Notes: generated by a model from the sequence alone, not told the origin. 64,000 nucleotides of DNA from Leptobrachium leishanense (GCA_009667805.1 CM019065.1:16132952-16196951), one strand, 5' to 3'; positions 1 through 11,194 are shown, counted from the stretch's first letter. Numbers and translations are program-made.

Positions 1-258
1 AAAATCCTTAGTGCAGCATCATTGTTCACATTATAATTGAAATGGGAACAATATTGCTGCATTAATAAAACAAAACACCTGTTTATTTTTTTATATTTTA
101 ATTTTTTATTTTTAACATTGTCATGTTTGGTATTGTTGGAAAGGCCATGCTCTGGTCGATCCAAAGATACCAAACATTAACCAACCGATAGCTGCCGCGG
201 ATCGGGAGATAGGGGTTCCAATGAACCCCCTATCTCCACCATTGGTCACAGTTAGGGG
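1..258 (-). mobile_element. Partial TTAA-class DNA element (piggyBac/Kolobok-like)
   Basis: The stretch resembles, in the opposite orientation, the inner part of the element at 1960-3117: the same 'ataccaaacat' block, an A/T-rich run and a hairpin (204-236, arms ggagataggggtt / aaccccctatctcc). It ends at TTAGGGG followed by TTAA (259-262), as expected for a right end. The left end is outside the window. Non-coding and non-autonomous. The superfamily is inferred only from the TTAA target and the CCCCTTA-type end. Confidence 0.45.
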
Positions 259-262
259 TTAA

Positions 263-1028
263 CTCCAAAACTGACGTCATTGTGATGAGGTCTTGGGACT
301 GTCGGCAGCTGCCGTTCCCCCACGCTGTTGTCTTCCTGCAAAGACGTGACCATGTTGGCGGGCAGCGTCTTAGCGGGCAGCGGTGGGAGAGAGAGAGAGC
401 TCATAGCTGGGAGCCGAGGAGGTGTTGCGTGAAGCTGCAAACAGGGACAAATAAACTAGACCTGAGCCGCACTGAGGCTCTTTGGGTTGTGTCGGAGAAG
501 ACTTCACGCAGTGCTGCCATCAATATTTTTTGATAAATTCTTGGTTATACAATGAATGTGACTGTGGACAAAAATCTGTGTTGTTGTGACATCGCCTAAG
601 CTTAACAAAACCATGCCACGTCGGTAATCAAATCTCAAGGCAGTACAACAAGGTTGTGTTAGTGTGTGATATTTTTTGGCCAGGCAGGAAGTGTAGAATG
701 TGCACAGTCACATTCATGGCCACAAATATGTTGACAAATTTATGACAAAGGGTCCATAGAAATGTCAATAAATTTATGTACATATAATTTTAACAGTGTG
801 GAAACCAAGCAATACATATTAACTTATTAAGTAAGGAAAAGCAACGCACACAAACAGGAAAATATAGAAAAAAATAGAAAATTTATTTACAACATGGGGA
901 AGGGAAGGGAACATGCCAAGGATGGCAAACTACCCAACAGGGGCACAAACAAACATAGACTGGAAGATGGCCGCCATTGTAAGCCAGGCGAACCTCTGGT
1001 TCAGAATATTGGTTCACTTGAGATAATT
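263..1028. other. No gene recognised
   Basis: I see no splice-supported coding sequence here. The right part (about 840-1028) probably corresponds to 3' untranslated sequence of the minus-strand SANT gene. It contains the phrase ggggcacaaacaaacata at about 940, which recurs at about 1395 on the other side of the inverted SANT copy. Confidence 0.4.
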
Positions 1029-1390
1029 ACTGGCATTTGAGGAGATGTTGGAGCTGGTCCGCATCTTTGATTACAAAGATTATGACTGCCGTAAGGGCCC
1101 TTACGGCAGGAAGAATAACACCCGCAAGGATCGTATCCTTGACAAGCTACGCACCACCATCCTGGAGCTGTTCGGGAAGGACCGGACGAAGGACCAGGTC
1201 CGAAAACGCTGGTCCAACCTCAAAGCACGCGAGCAGGAGCAGCTGAGGCACATCCGTCGCGTCATAGCCAAACGTAAGTGTCATGTTATATTGTAAAGCG
1301 CTGCGTAAACCGTTGGCGCTTTATAAATCCTGTATAATAATAATAATAATGTGCTAATGTGCACAGAAATACGTTGATTGATCTAGTCCA
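1029..1390 (+). pseudogene. Truncated inverted copy of the Myb/SANT-domain exon
   Basis: An open stretch from 1045 to 1296 encodes MLELVRIFDYKDYDCRKGPY and the rest of a Myb/SANT-like DNA-binding domain. It closely matches the first exon of the minus-strand gene at 4228-4561 but lies in the opposite orientation. The copy lacks the N-terminal 45 or so residues, because homology starts just before the FEEMLELV block. It continues through the GTAAGT donor into the same intron start, with the 'gcgctttataa...ataataataat' repeat. It is therefore a genomic copy and not a retrocopy. It is flanked by two copies of the phrase ggggcacaaacaaacata, suggesting insertion or template switching into the 3' end of the minus-strand gene. 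Not expected to make a complete protein. Confidence 0.65.
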
Positions 1391-1430
1391 ACTGGGGCAC
1401 AAACAAACATAGGGGAGGAGGAGGCTGGTC

Positions 1431-4400
1431 TCACTGCCGCTCCAGGATGCCAGCGGCATTGCTTATATGCTCCCGCAATTCCTGGATGGAATCAATAGTT
1501 GTTACAGCCAGGCGTAGCTCGCTGATCGCCATCCGGTTAATTTGCCTAATGCTGGATGATGTGTCCGGTCTGGCTTCTCCTTCTATATATCCAATAAATG
1601 AAAGAAGGAAAATACAGTAAGTAAAGCAGGTTTCTATTTTTGACTGAAAGTCTTGAAAAAATATAACCGTAGTATATACCAGTGCTGGCGGCCTCCTGAG
1701 GCTCCGACTCCTCCACCACCACCGTCACCATCTCATCCGGTGCTATGTCTAAGAAATTAAAGAAATAAAAAATACAGTAAACAACAAAACTGATTTATTT
1801 TTGAACAAAAGTCGATGCAAAATACAACAGTAAAAAAAAAAAAAACCTGGACTCGCGGCCTCCTGCTGCGGCTCTGGCTCCCTCTCTCCAACATCGCCAT
1901 GCTCCTCCTCTTCCTCCTCCTGCTCCTCTTGTGCTATACATAATTATTTTTTTTTTTAACCCCTTAATGACCCCTGACGTACCCTGTACGTCCTGTCCTC
2001 GGGTCTCCCTTAGCGGCGCCAAATCCCCCTCCCGCCCGATACTCACCTCCCTCGTCGGATCCCACGGCGATCTGGCAGGGAGGAAGCCTGCCCATGTGAT
2101 TTACATGGGCAGGCGAGGCTGATGATGTCGCCACGCTGCGTGGTGACGTCATCAGAAGGTGCCCCCATGTAATTCCTTCGGAGCCCTCTATCTCCCCAAC
2201 CATTGATGCTAGCAAAATGCTTTTTGCACCGCTGAAAAGGGGAGAGTCTCCCCTTTTCAGCGGTGTATAGCATTAACCGTTTCGCCGCCGGATCGCGTTT
2301 TAGCGTGAATTGGCGCCAAAACACGATTCGAACCTGGAGGGGGGCTGACATCTTGGATGTCAGCCTAGCCTCCAGGTCCCCCCCACCCACTGACAACCTC
2401 ACCATATGTGTGAGGATGTCAGTGGGCCAGTTAACCCTCTAGCTGCCATGTAGAGAAAGGGATCCTTAGGATCCCCTTATCTCCCGATCCATGGCAGCTA
2501 GATGGTCATATTTGACATCATTTGAAAGGCCTGATCATGGCCTTTCAAATGATACCAAACATGACCAGGTTTGGTTTAAAATAAAAAAAAAATTTAAAAA
2601 AAAATTAAAATAAAAAAATGTGTTTTTTTTTAAAAAAAAATTTTGTCTGGGGGGGTTTAATTAAATAGGACCTAGGCTGACATCTCAAAATAATTAGCAC
2701 AAAATGGTCAGAATGAGCGCAGCGCACATAGGTGAACTGGCTCAGCAGTGAAAGGGTTAAAAGGTAAAAACATGTAAAAATTGGGTATTTCTATTCTCGG
2801 GATAAAATTTGGAAACTATTTAGCCGGGGTCTTTATTGGTGGTTATAGCTTTAGGAGATTAAATTACGAAAAAGTGTGTTTTTACCATTTTTTTCATCAT
2901 ATTTCATATTTTTTTTATATTAAATTATTGGATATGATGGAAATAATGGTATTTCTAGAAAGTCCATTTAATGGCGGGAAAAAGGGTGTATAATATGTGT
3001 GGGTTGAATAAACGAGTAAGAGGAAAATTTGACCTAAACCCTAACAGCGCAGAAACGTAAAAACAGCAGCGGTCACTAAAGGACGGATTTGTGTAAAACC
3101 GCCCGGTCACTAAGGGGTTAAAATACAGTAAACAAAAAATGTTTCTGTTTTTGACCAAAAGTCGTTGCAAAATAAAACCATATATACCAGCGCTGGTGGT
3201 CGCCCGTGGCTCCTCCTCCACTGGGGCACTGGTGCCTGCCGGGGCAGATGCTGCCTTCTTCCGGTCTTCTGCCAAATCCAAAAAATAACACGTAAATAAT
3301 GCAGACTGGAAAAAATGGTATATCTATACAATATATTGCCGAAAGTATTGCGACACCCCTCCACTACCCACTAGCACTACCAGCTTAACCCACCACTACT
3401 CCCATCTCATTGTTCTAAAGTCACAAAATATTTATTTATTTCCTCTGCACATAGACTTATATTACCGTTCAATTATATATTTTTTTTCAGAAGTAAACAT
3501 TACGTTTATTCAATAAAAACTATTATTTGTGTTGTGTGCGTACAAAACGCATTGTGTGACTGCTTTTAGTTATTTTATAGATGGCCTCAGCCTCAGTTTC
3601 ACTTTCAGTTTCTGCGAATAAAACTGTGGATATAGCAGAAACAACAGAAATCCGCCATTTTGTTTTGAAATTTACATCTAAAGCGTTCACTAATGACACT
3701 GCTGCAGCAAACTGAATTGCTGCGCTGCAACAATTCAGCAGCTGCTGAGGACGTATTGAACGCGGCTCTGTTTGGATGCACTTTCAGAAGAAGAACTACA
3801 TGTCCCATCCTACCACTTAGCAGAGACGAGAGATTTTTGTTGATGCGCAGGTGGGAGCCAATATTGGGCAAGCTGCGGGTCATCTCGTATGCATCACTCA
3901 ATCACAACAACCTCCCCCCAAGCACACTACAGACTATACACACAGTGCCAAAAGAAATCCAGCATTGTAACTCCATCTACATACATCAAATGTCACAATT
4001 TTCACGAATACGTAAAATCACAAAAAAGAAGAGCTATGGCAAAAATGCATGTATGACGAGTTGTGAAAACGCAAAGCTATACACAATCACATTGCATGAA
4101 AAAAGGACTAGATAAATCAACGTATTTCTGTGCACATTAGCACATGCAAGCACATTATTATTATTATACAGGATTTATATAGCGCCAACAGTTTGCGCAG
4201 CGCTTTACAATATAACATGACACTTACGTTTGGCTATGACGCGACGGATGTGTCTCAGCTGCTCCTCCTCGCGTACCTTGAGGTCGGACCAGCGTTTTCG
4301 GAGCTGGTCCTTCGTCCGGTCCTTCCCGAACAGCTCCAGGATGGTGGTGCGAACCTTATTGAGGATACGGTCCTTTCTTGCGTTATTCTTTCTGCCGTAA

Positions 4401-4561
4401 GGGCCCTTACGGCAGTCGTAAGCTCGTCTGTCAAAGATCCGGACCAGCTCAAGCATCTCCTCAAATGCCATGTTGCTGGCCCGCTTCTTCCTGGGTGGTG
4501 GGGTTTCATGGGTGCAAGACGATGAGGAGGTGTCTGAATGGCACTCGTCTCTTGGAGCCAT
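1431..4561 (-). CDS. Myb/SANT-like DNA-binding protein, multi-exon, probably Harbinger-type transposon ORF
   Basis: Five minus-strand exons can be read: 4228-4561 (ATG at 4561, MAPRDECHSD, Ser-rich then PPPRKKR basic patch, then a helical domain with LELVRIFD, ILELFGKDRT, RKRWSDLKVREEEQ; ends at a GTAAGT donor), about 3188-3268 (EEEPRATTSAG, GTATAT donor), about 1849-1935 (acidic EEEEEEHGD), about 1679-1748 (VVVEESEPQEAASTG, GTATAT donor) and 1431-1580 (SSIRQINRMAISELRL ... GILERQ stop). The trihelical N-terminal domain with W and R/K-rich helices is of the Myb/SANT (NAIF1/MSANTD-like) type, which in Harbinger transposons is the DNA-binding partner of the nuclease. No DDE nuclease ORF is visible nearby. 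An in-frame ATG at 4627 could give a longer N-terminus. A domesticated host gene is the alternative. Exon limits are read by eye; the donor of the 1849-1935 exon is weak. Confidence 0.6.
1581..3290 (-). repeat. Tandemly duplicated intron-exon units inside the SANT gene
   Basis: Three successive units share both the intron ('aatacagtaa...gttt...tttttgac.aaagtc...') and a short acidic exon ending in E.EP.A.(S/T)(S/T).G followed by GTATAT. They lie at about 1590-1748, 1755-1935 and 3121-3270; the last two are separated by the TTAA element 1960-3117. This indicates internal tandem duplication of an intron plus exon block of about 170 bp. Divergence among copies shows it is not recent. Confidence 0.5.
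1960..3117. mobile_element. TTAA-class MITE (piggyBac/Kolobok-like) in an intron of the SANT gene
   Basis: The ends are CCCCTTAATGACC at 1960 and GGTCACTAAGGGG at 3117, an inverted repeat with one mismatch, flanked by TTAA (1956-1959 and 3118-3121). The inside has no transposase frame. It includes a perfect long hairpin (2229-2267, arms accgctgaaaaggggaga) and a second one around 2438-2502. An inner GTGAAAGGG-TTAA end at 2751-2760 suggests a related element nested inside or an internal boundary. Confidence 0.65.
3325..3362. mobile_element. Degenerate terminal repeat of a Tc1 element
   Basis: The string atattgccgaaagtattgcg resembles the end of the complete Tc1 element at 18666 (tattgccaaaagtattcgct). 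No opposite end is seen nearby, so this is a solo relic. Confidence 0.4.
4150..4212. repeat. Interspersed 'tatagcgcc...gcgctttaca' repeat
   Basis: A run of ATT trinucleotides is followed by tttatatagcgccaacagtt and gcgctttacaat. The inverted SANT copy carries the same repeat at about 1296-1352, and a diverged relative lies at 47350-47600. It is a short interspersed repeat, SINE-like in size, without visible RNA polymerase III boxes. Confidence 0.5.
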
Positions 4562-4627
4562 GATGAATTGAATAATAAAAACAATATTTTTTGGCCTGTC
4601 CAAAAAGTTGTCAAAAAACTGGCTCAA

Positions 4628-4930
4628 TAAAGTTACGACATCCGCGTGCGCGACTCGCGGACGAATCGGATCCGACTACGAAGGAATTATCGTAGTGACA
4701 GAATTATCGGATCATTGGAAACAAAAAAAAAAACAAGTGATACGCATTTACAAATACAAAATTTACAGAATCAGCGATATAACCGATAATAGTTAAATAT
4801 ACGATGTCCAGAATTACCAAAATGGGACCGAAATCATGAATAGAGTGAAAATAAATTTCGATTTGACACATTTCAAGTCCATTCGAAAATATTTCGTTTC
4901 GGCTCGGAAAACTTTTCGGATCTGCCATTT
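4628..4930. other. No gene recognised
   Basis: AT-rich sequence with a degenerate run of 'tcggatc/gaaaattttcgg' words towards its right end, which resembles an interspersed repeat end. Nothing coding is supported. Confidence 0.3.
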
Positions 4931-4989
4931 TCGGATCTAAAAATTTTCGGAAAATCGGCCGCATCCGAAAACACGAATCGGAAAATTCC

Positions 4990-6135
4990 GAAACCCGAAA
5001 CGCACATCCCTAGAAGGCATCTCCTCCATTTTTCCCGGTTCCCCTTCTGATTCATCACTAAGGGAAGGGTAGTCGCACAGCCGGGGCTCCCAGCCCTCGT
5101 CCTCCTTTTCTTCCTCCTCGCCACAATCCCACTCAAGGTCATCGCTGGATGAGGAGCAGACATTACGCCACCCCTTGATGGAAGCAGTAGACCCCAAAGA
5201 CCCCGTATTTTGACCTGGGGTCCTTTGGAGCGTCGGGCTGTCTGTTGTGGTAAGTTCTCCTCGGAAGTAACAATGTCCTCTGGGTCACATTCAGACAGAG
5301 AAGATGAGCAGGAAGACAGCGGTGGATCCTGCTGGCTGGGAGTGATGGGAGTTGAAAGTGCCATCATGGAGTTCTTGATCTCTTGAGCTTTCTTTAGCCT
5401 GGCCTTCATTAACTGTTTGAAAGGGATCTGTGTCATATTTGAAACTGGCATGGACATGATCTCCATAGGGGTTGGTAGATCTCTCTCCACGGGTACGGTG
5501 GTCTCCAGATCCATGGGAAGGACAGGTTCCATGGGCACAGTGCAATCAGTCTCCAGAGGCATTACAGGGTTCTCATACTCCTCTTCTGAACTGACCTTCA
5601 AAAGATGTCACATGCCTGGATACAGCGGACACAGTTCATCTGGGGACAGGTTTAGGTACAGGAGTTATTCGGGGTGCAGGTTTGGGTGCATGCACTCATA
5701 CAGCAGGTCTTCTGGGTGCAGGTTTGGGTCTGACAGGTTTTGACATAGTACCTGTAGCAGGCCTGGGAGCCTGAAGTTGCTGTAGAGTTCTACACACTGG
5801 AGCGCGTTTGGAATCAGCAGCAGGCTTAGGTACTGGTGCTGGTTTGACATCCGCAGATCTGGGGGGGGTTTCTGGGCAATTTGATATCCAATGCGATCCT
5901 GCCCCGCAATACCAGGCACAGATTGTTATTTTTTTCTCCTGACATGTTCTTCAGGAGACAGGGGATCATGGCGTTTGTTTGGAGGAGCGCACACCTTAGT
6001 TGAGGTGCACAGAATATTTTGCAGCAATGTCACCAGGGAATCAGCCAGGTTTTTAAACAGTTCCTGGAAGGTCTTTTTCAGTAACTCCACCATAAAGTGC
6101 AGCACTGCGGGCTCATTTGTACACGGCTGGTTCAT
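4990..6135 (-). pseudogene. Decayed retroelement ORF (ORF1/gag-like), family unresolved
   Basis: Read on the minus strand from ATG 6135, the sequence gives an N-terminal helical part (VELLKKTFQELFKNLADSLV, about residues 17-36). A Pro/Lys/Ala-rich region follows (PKPAPVPKPA) interrupted by stops, then about 5600-5230 in another frame (FKQLMKARLKKAQEIKN and a Ser-rich acidic tail), then a further frame at 5197-5010 with the acidic run GEEEEKEDEGWEP. At least two frameshifts and two stops break it. The helical start, proline-rich middle and acidic tail would fit a LINE ORF1 or a gag-like protein, but I see no zinc knuckle or RT and cannot name the family. Confidence 0.35.
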
Positions 6136-6136
6136 T

Positions 6137-6540
6137 CTGTCAGGGTTGGGGATGGTACCAGGGTGGCACCGGGGGTGAGGAGAGTATGAGCCCAGCGTGC
6201 AGTGGTCTGCACAAATTAACAGAGGATAAGGGTAGAGGAGGGTGGATGAAATATGATGACTGATCAGGTTGATTGCAGAGGGATGATAAGAATGATGGTT
6301 ATAGTTGCAGGAGCCAGGAATTGGGGATCGGGATCAGCGTAGCAACAAAGCAACGATGTTCACTCTTCACGAGCTGTAATGAACCAGCAATGTGTGAGTG
6401 TGGGGGCAGAGCCCTTTATTTTGTGAGTCACGTGTGTTTGGTGTTAACTCTTACAATGCTGGCTGCAGGGCAGGACCAGAATAGGAAGTGCACCACCAGG
6501 GGGGGTTTCAGGATGGTGGCAGCCATGGGGCATGACACGG
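6137..6540 (-). repeat. LTR-like repeat, copy 1
   Basis: This block and 7855-8260 share, in the same orientation, the words ggtggcaccggg, tctgcacaaat/tttgcacaaat, gagccctttattttgtg and cagcaat(gtgtga/tggtca)gtgtg. They are diverged copies of one dispersed repeat. Copy 1 abuts the start of the decayed ORF at 6135, which suggests promoter/LTR or 5' UTR sequence of that element. Confidence 0.4.
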
Positions 6541-6544
6541 GGTG

Positions 6545-7395
6545 AAGAAACTTCATCTTTCCGGTGGAATTCTCTGACCCTCCTTGCCCAGTTACCTTTC
6601 TGTGCCCTGTTGGGTTTGTTCATCTGTTATATTGCATTTTCACTGTGGTTCCCCTTTGCTGTTTTTGATATGGCTCGGACTAACTTGACGGACCTGCTTT
6701 ATTTTTGAATCCAGGCCCAACTCCTTTTTGACGTGCCCTCCCTACGCTGTTTTCATTTATTTTTCGCTGCCTCCTTTGACTTTTTATTTCTGTTATTTGA
6801 TGAGACCCCCCCCCCTACTTGGGGATGACTTTGAGGACATTTGTCTCAGTCCTTGCCCTCCTGAAATGCCCCCCCCCCATTTGGCCTATTCAGAGACTCA
6901 TTTGAAGACACCCCTCCCTCTTTGGACACTCTTTTGCAGTCCTTGTTTTACAGAGAGGTGGTTACGTGTTGGTTCTGTGTTTGCGCTTGTTCCTCTCCCC
7001 CTTTTTTTTTTTGGATATGGGACATTGGGTATTTCTGGGCAAGCCATTGGAGTGGGTACCATGGCTCTGACCACAGATCACCCAGCCACGTGGCCTCTCC
7101 CATGGCCTCCAATTCCCTGCGGGATTCCGGAGCGTGCCAGGGATGCCACCTTTCCCAAGCAGTCCCCCATTCCCCCCCACACTTTTTTTTCCTTCTTCAC
7201 ACTTCTTGTTGCCTACACAGATACCTTAACCTGCTGTTAACCCGTTGACTATATCGCCTCTCTGATATTGCTGACTTGTGTCTCTGAGTGTCCCCTTTTT
7301 TGTTCATTTGCTGACTATTGATATCTGCTTTCTATGTCTGTTATATTGATGATTTGTTGCAAAATAAAATTTTGAAATGAAAAAAAAAAGACGGC
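6545..7395 (+). mobile_element. Possible 3' end of a LINE with poly(A)
   Basis: A C/T-rich stretch without a sustained frame ends in aaaataaaattttgaaatga and a short A-run at 7380-7389. That arrangement fits a retroposed 3' UTR with polyadenylation signal. No reverse transcriptase sequence is visible in it, so the assignment is weak. Confidence 0.35.
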
Positions 7396-7644
7396 TTCAT
7401 CACTATAGACATCCTTTGTGATGGAAGTTCGGAAAGGCAAGCCGGGTTAGTAGTTGCCAGGGTTTTTATAGTTAGACTGACGTACGTTTCTATGGCATCA
7501 ATAGGAAAGCGCCGAACGGACCAATGGGTGTTCGACTCTGATTTCACACACGCCCTGTCCAATGAAACGTACGAATATGCCGGCACTTTATAAATAAAAA
7601 ATAATAATACTGTGCCCAGAATGGAAAGTATATATATATTTTAC

Positions 7645-7808
7645 CATGCCTCAAAATTTCCACTCGCCTGCTCGCATTTGGCGAGTGGAAATAACATGAG
7701 GGCGAGTGGAAATGCAGATGCAGGGCAGGATAAGGGTTAGGTGGGGCAACTAGTGGCGAGTAACTCTTAAGGCCTGGCTAGTAGCTTGGGACTTGAAATT
7801 TTGAGCCC
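7645..7808 (-). mobile_element. hAT-type MITE, copy 1
   Basis: This 160-bp element is an inverted copy of the MITE at 60505-60670: it has gcctcaaaatttccactcgc at the left, a middle block actagtggcgagtaactctt and aagtcccaagct-type sequence reversed at the right, with gaaattttgag at its end. Flanks (ttttac / ctttac) are compatible with a diverged duplication. Confidence 0.6.
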
Positions 7809-7854
7809 TTTACCTATAGATGTATCCCTTATCATACAGTCAAAATTGTGGCGG

Positions 7855-8260
7855 TTGTGTCATGCCCAGGTACCGCGGGGTGGCACCGGGATATGGGTAA
7901 TATGAACCCAGGATGCAGGTTTGCACAAATAAACAGGTTGGTAGGGGTGGAGGATGGAAGTATAAGGAAACTGACCATGTCGGATTCTGTATGATGATGG
8001 GAAGCGTGGAATAATGCAGGAACCAAAATGAACAGGATCAAAATCGGTTTTTGCAGAGCAGCAAATCCACAGTACTTCACGTGAAGCACACAGGAGCTGT
8101 AACGAAGCAGCAATTGGTCAGTGTGAGGCGGAGCCCTTTATTTTGTGTGTCACTTGTTGGTGTTTGACTGTTTCACTGCTGGATGTTTATACTGCATACA
8201 GGTTATGGGGTGGAACAGAACATAAAGTGTGCTGCCAGGAACGTCAGAGGATGGTGATGA
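7855..8260 (-). repeat. LTR-like repeat, copy 2
   Basis: Diverged copy of the block at 6137-6540, same orientation, starting at tgtcatgcccaggtaccgcg. No ORF like that at 4990-6135 lies next to it, so it looks like a solo copy. Confidence 0.4.
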
Positions 8261-8892
8261 GGTGGGCATAACAGGTTGCTCCTTTTCTATCGACTCTGTA
8301 CACAGTGTGTGGTTAGCATTAGCAAAAGTCATGGAGGCTCTTCGTCAAAGCTGTAGACTTCCAGTGTCCCTATGCGCAGCTTGGTCCTTCACAATATGGT
8401 CGTTTATATCACTTTTCTTCTGAGGGCAACGCAAGAAACAAAAACCCTAACCCTTTTGTCAGCTGGAGCCTCACACTGGGCCCCTTTTGAGTTGGACATG
8501 GCTCCCTATCTGGGCTGTGCTTCTCAAGAAACGGCACCCCTGATCTTGTGTGAGTCACAGAGCCTTAAACTGTTCCTATGCAAGACTGTCTCAAACGTGT
8601 GCAGTGCTGAGAGCAGGTTTCATATCTGGGTTGTGCTGGGTGAGAACCCAAGCCTCTCTGTTGGAGCCGTAGCTCCGACGTGCCATGCAAAGAAGATGGG
8701 TCTTCAAACCATGCCCACGCTCACCTTGGCCTCTCTCAATATAGCTCGGATGGCAGGTTTTTAATCGGGGGCTGTGCTTGAGACTGAGCATCAACCACAA
8801 TTGGCCGGACTGGCTGCTCCGGTTCTTACACAACCTAGCTAGTGCTAAATCTGGTAATCTATTTCAGCAGGCCACTGCTTTCATGTCTGAGA
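8261..8892. other. No gene recognised
   Basis: Open frames here (for example 8372-8764 plus) have no domain, no initiation or splice support and no repeat structure that I recognise. Confidence 0.3.
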
Positions 8893-8900
8893 GCCTAAGC

Positions 8901-9042
8901 CATGGGTCAACACCCTTGGCCCTCCAGATGTTGTGGAACACCATCAACCATGGTGCTCATCCACTCATCTGGTTGGTGGAGTTTCATGGAAAATGTAGTT
9001 CCAAAACTACTAGGGGTCGGTGGTTGAGGTTGTTGACCCCTT
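8901..9042. mobile_element. Short hAT-type MITE with perfect 8-bp duplication
   Basis: The 142-bp element starts catgggtcaac and ends gttgacccctt, forming an inverted repeat. It is flanked by the exact duplication gcctaagc (8893-8900 and 9043-9050). The inside carries 'ggccctccagatgttgtgga' and 'atgtagttcc', words common in short vertebrate hAT elements. Confidence 0.75.
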
Positions 9043-9229
9043 GCCTAAGCTTTCATTGGGGTTTACCCATTTTAGAGTACCCACTGCAGCTTCACCTCAG
9101 TGCATAGGCGACTCTACAGGGGGGCAAAGGGGGGCAATTGCCCCCCCCCCGGTTATTCCTTGCCCCCCATGTGCCCCCCCACCAAAAATCAGCATCCAGC
9201 TTCCCACACTTCTTCGGACCAATGTATCT

Positions 9230-9408
9230 CCGTCCCTGTGCATCGTATATGGACGTTCTATGAGTCATTAGAAAGGGCAGATTCTGGCCTTTCCAATGAT
9301 ATCCAACATGACCATATTTAGTGTGAAGTAAAAGTCCGAAAACATTAAATAAAAACATGCACTTAAACTTAAACATTTTCACAGGGTTGAAATGGCTCAG
9401 TAGTGAAA
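9230..9408 (+). mobile_element. Fragment of the TTAA-class element family
   Basis: Contains the 'aggg..gattctggcctttccaatgatatccaacatgacca' type block and a right end 'ggctcagtagtgaaatgg' followed by TTAA. Both match the stretch 2515-2760 in the same orientation. The left end is missing. Confidence 0.45.
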
Positions 9409-10407
9409 TGGTTAATGTTCAGACTATACATTTTATTGTGTATTACATTAGTTTTTGCCTTGGTTTAGTTGTATATTAAGGGTTAATGGGTAGGCTTCAT
9501 CCCTTACAGTATGTATTTGTTTTTCCTTGATTAATGGCATTTTAGGGGTTAATGAGTAGGCTAAATGCAACAAAGTTTATTATTTTTATTGTATTTCTCT
9601 GGGTTTATGGCATTTTAGGGGTTATTATGGAAGTTAGAATATAAAGGGTCTAATCATCTTTATATCCTCTGCTTCTCGTCACATTTCGGGGAATTCATTT
9701 CGCCAAAAATATGGTGAATTCCCTATTTAGCGAATGGTCACTGTAATTTGATAAAAGTGGAGTCGCTGAAGCAGCTAAAGGACATTCAGAGACAACTGGC
9801 GAATAGCGGCAAATAAAATTTAGAATTTAAGTATCAGGTTAGTACAACAAAAAGGCATCATTGCATCACATTACTCATTGCGTCACATTACTCTGGGGTT
9901 TTGGAATCTTATTTATATATACTTATTTAGGGCACTATTACTTGGTGTGAGCTAACCCTTGCATCGGCATGTTTTTGCGTTAGCGTCAGGTTAATTGAGT
10001 CTAGCGCCAGACCAACAGATCGTTTGCCTCCCGCTACAAATGGGAAAAATCACTTAGCGCGGCGCTGTTAGCGATTTTTACCGCGAGCTTCCTGTACTTT
10101 CCGCGTCCTTTACTTAACACGGGTAGAGCTAGAGATCTCTAGTGCTTTTGCAGCTAAACGCTCATTTGGTGCCGGCACTAATTTTTTGAGGGGCGCTAAT
10201 TGCAACATTTTACCTACTGCTCAACCCTGGTGCTAACTCCAAAAAGACAGAAAAAACAGGTCCTCGCCCAAAATTAACAGGCAATTGAAAGGAATGCAGC
10301 ACAGGTGTTCTCTTGGCCCCATACACCATAGTAATGGATCTGATCAGCAATGTCGCTGCTGTTGCAGTCAGCTGTATTAAGATATATATGTATCCTTTAT
10401 TCACATA

Positions 10408-10487
10408 CACTATATTGCCAAAAGTATTCGCTCACCCATCCATATGCAAGACAAGGCAGGTGAGCGAATACTTTTGGCAATATAGTG
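10408..10487. mobile_element. 80-bp internally deleted Tc1 derivative
   Basis: It begins CACTATATTGCCAAAAGTAT and ends with the matching reverse complement, with only about 20 bp between the two ends. TA lies on both sides (10406-10407, 10488-10489). The terminal repeats are almost identical to those of the complete Tc1 element at 18666-19914, whose intact transposase frame could in principle recognise it. Confidence 0.85.
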
Positions 10488-11012
10488 TATATCCTAATTC
10501 TAATATATTGCCTAATTTTAAACAATTTAAGCTGGGGGTTATTCATAGTATGTAAGCGTATGATTATTAGGATGACCGTGTGGACCATGTTTAAAGGGAC
10601 ACGTGAATAAGTCTTGCCCTGAAACATGTATTATTTATATGCTGCAGCAGGGAAGTTATTGTGGCTCACCTGGCCTTCCTTTTGGATCTATTAAATGCAG
10701 TGTAATGATTCTACATGCTCTTGGGTGGCATTTATCATGCAATGCCCATCAGCCTTAATACAGTATATGTGTGCATTAAAACATGGATGATACGGCCACC
10801 GTGGAGGAATTTAATAATTCAGGGGTGTGAGGTTATTCACTGGATGTGTTCATATTCAAGCTTGTGAGGGCGGGGAATAGGTATGGCCCGGCACAACCGC
10901 ATTAGCGCTGGGTCTCAGCCCGGGTCTTAGAGTTTCCCTAGCGTGCGCCAAATGACCTTGTTCATGGACTACCGCGGACAAGGTGATCTGTTAGTAGGTC
11001 GTCAGGCACTAA

Positions 11013-11194
11013 CAGGGTTATTCAGAAAGCAGTGAAAAGCAGGAGAATGACTGGAGAATGGAAAATTCTAGGTCAAAATAGCCGATTTGGAAAGTGAGAT
11101 GAATGGGATAATTTTTCTGGTTTGGTTATTTTGACCTAGAATTTTCCATTCTCCAGTCATTCTCCTGCTTTTCACCTCTCTGTGAATAACCCTG
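11013..11194. mobile_element. Fold-back MITE with TAA duplication
   Basis: Terminal cagggttattca / tgaataaccctg repeats are flanked by TAA (11010-11012 and 11195-11197). Inside, an inverted repeat of almost 50 bp (11031-11080 against 11126-11176, key words gaatgactggagaatgg and ccattctccagtcattc) would fold into a long hairpin with a loop of about 45 nt. Confidence 0.75.

Noticed and set aside
4873..5601. A single intact 242-codon protein on the minus strand
   Set aside because: The C-terminal third is a frameshifted read-through, because the neighbouring frame (5197-5010) carries the acidic continuation; treated as part of a decayed retroelement ORF.
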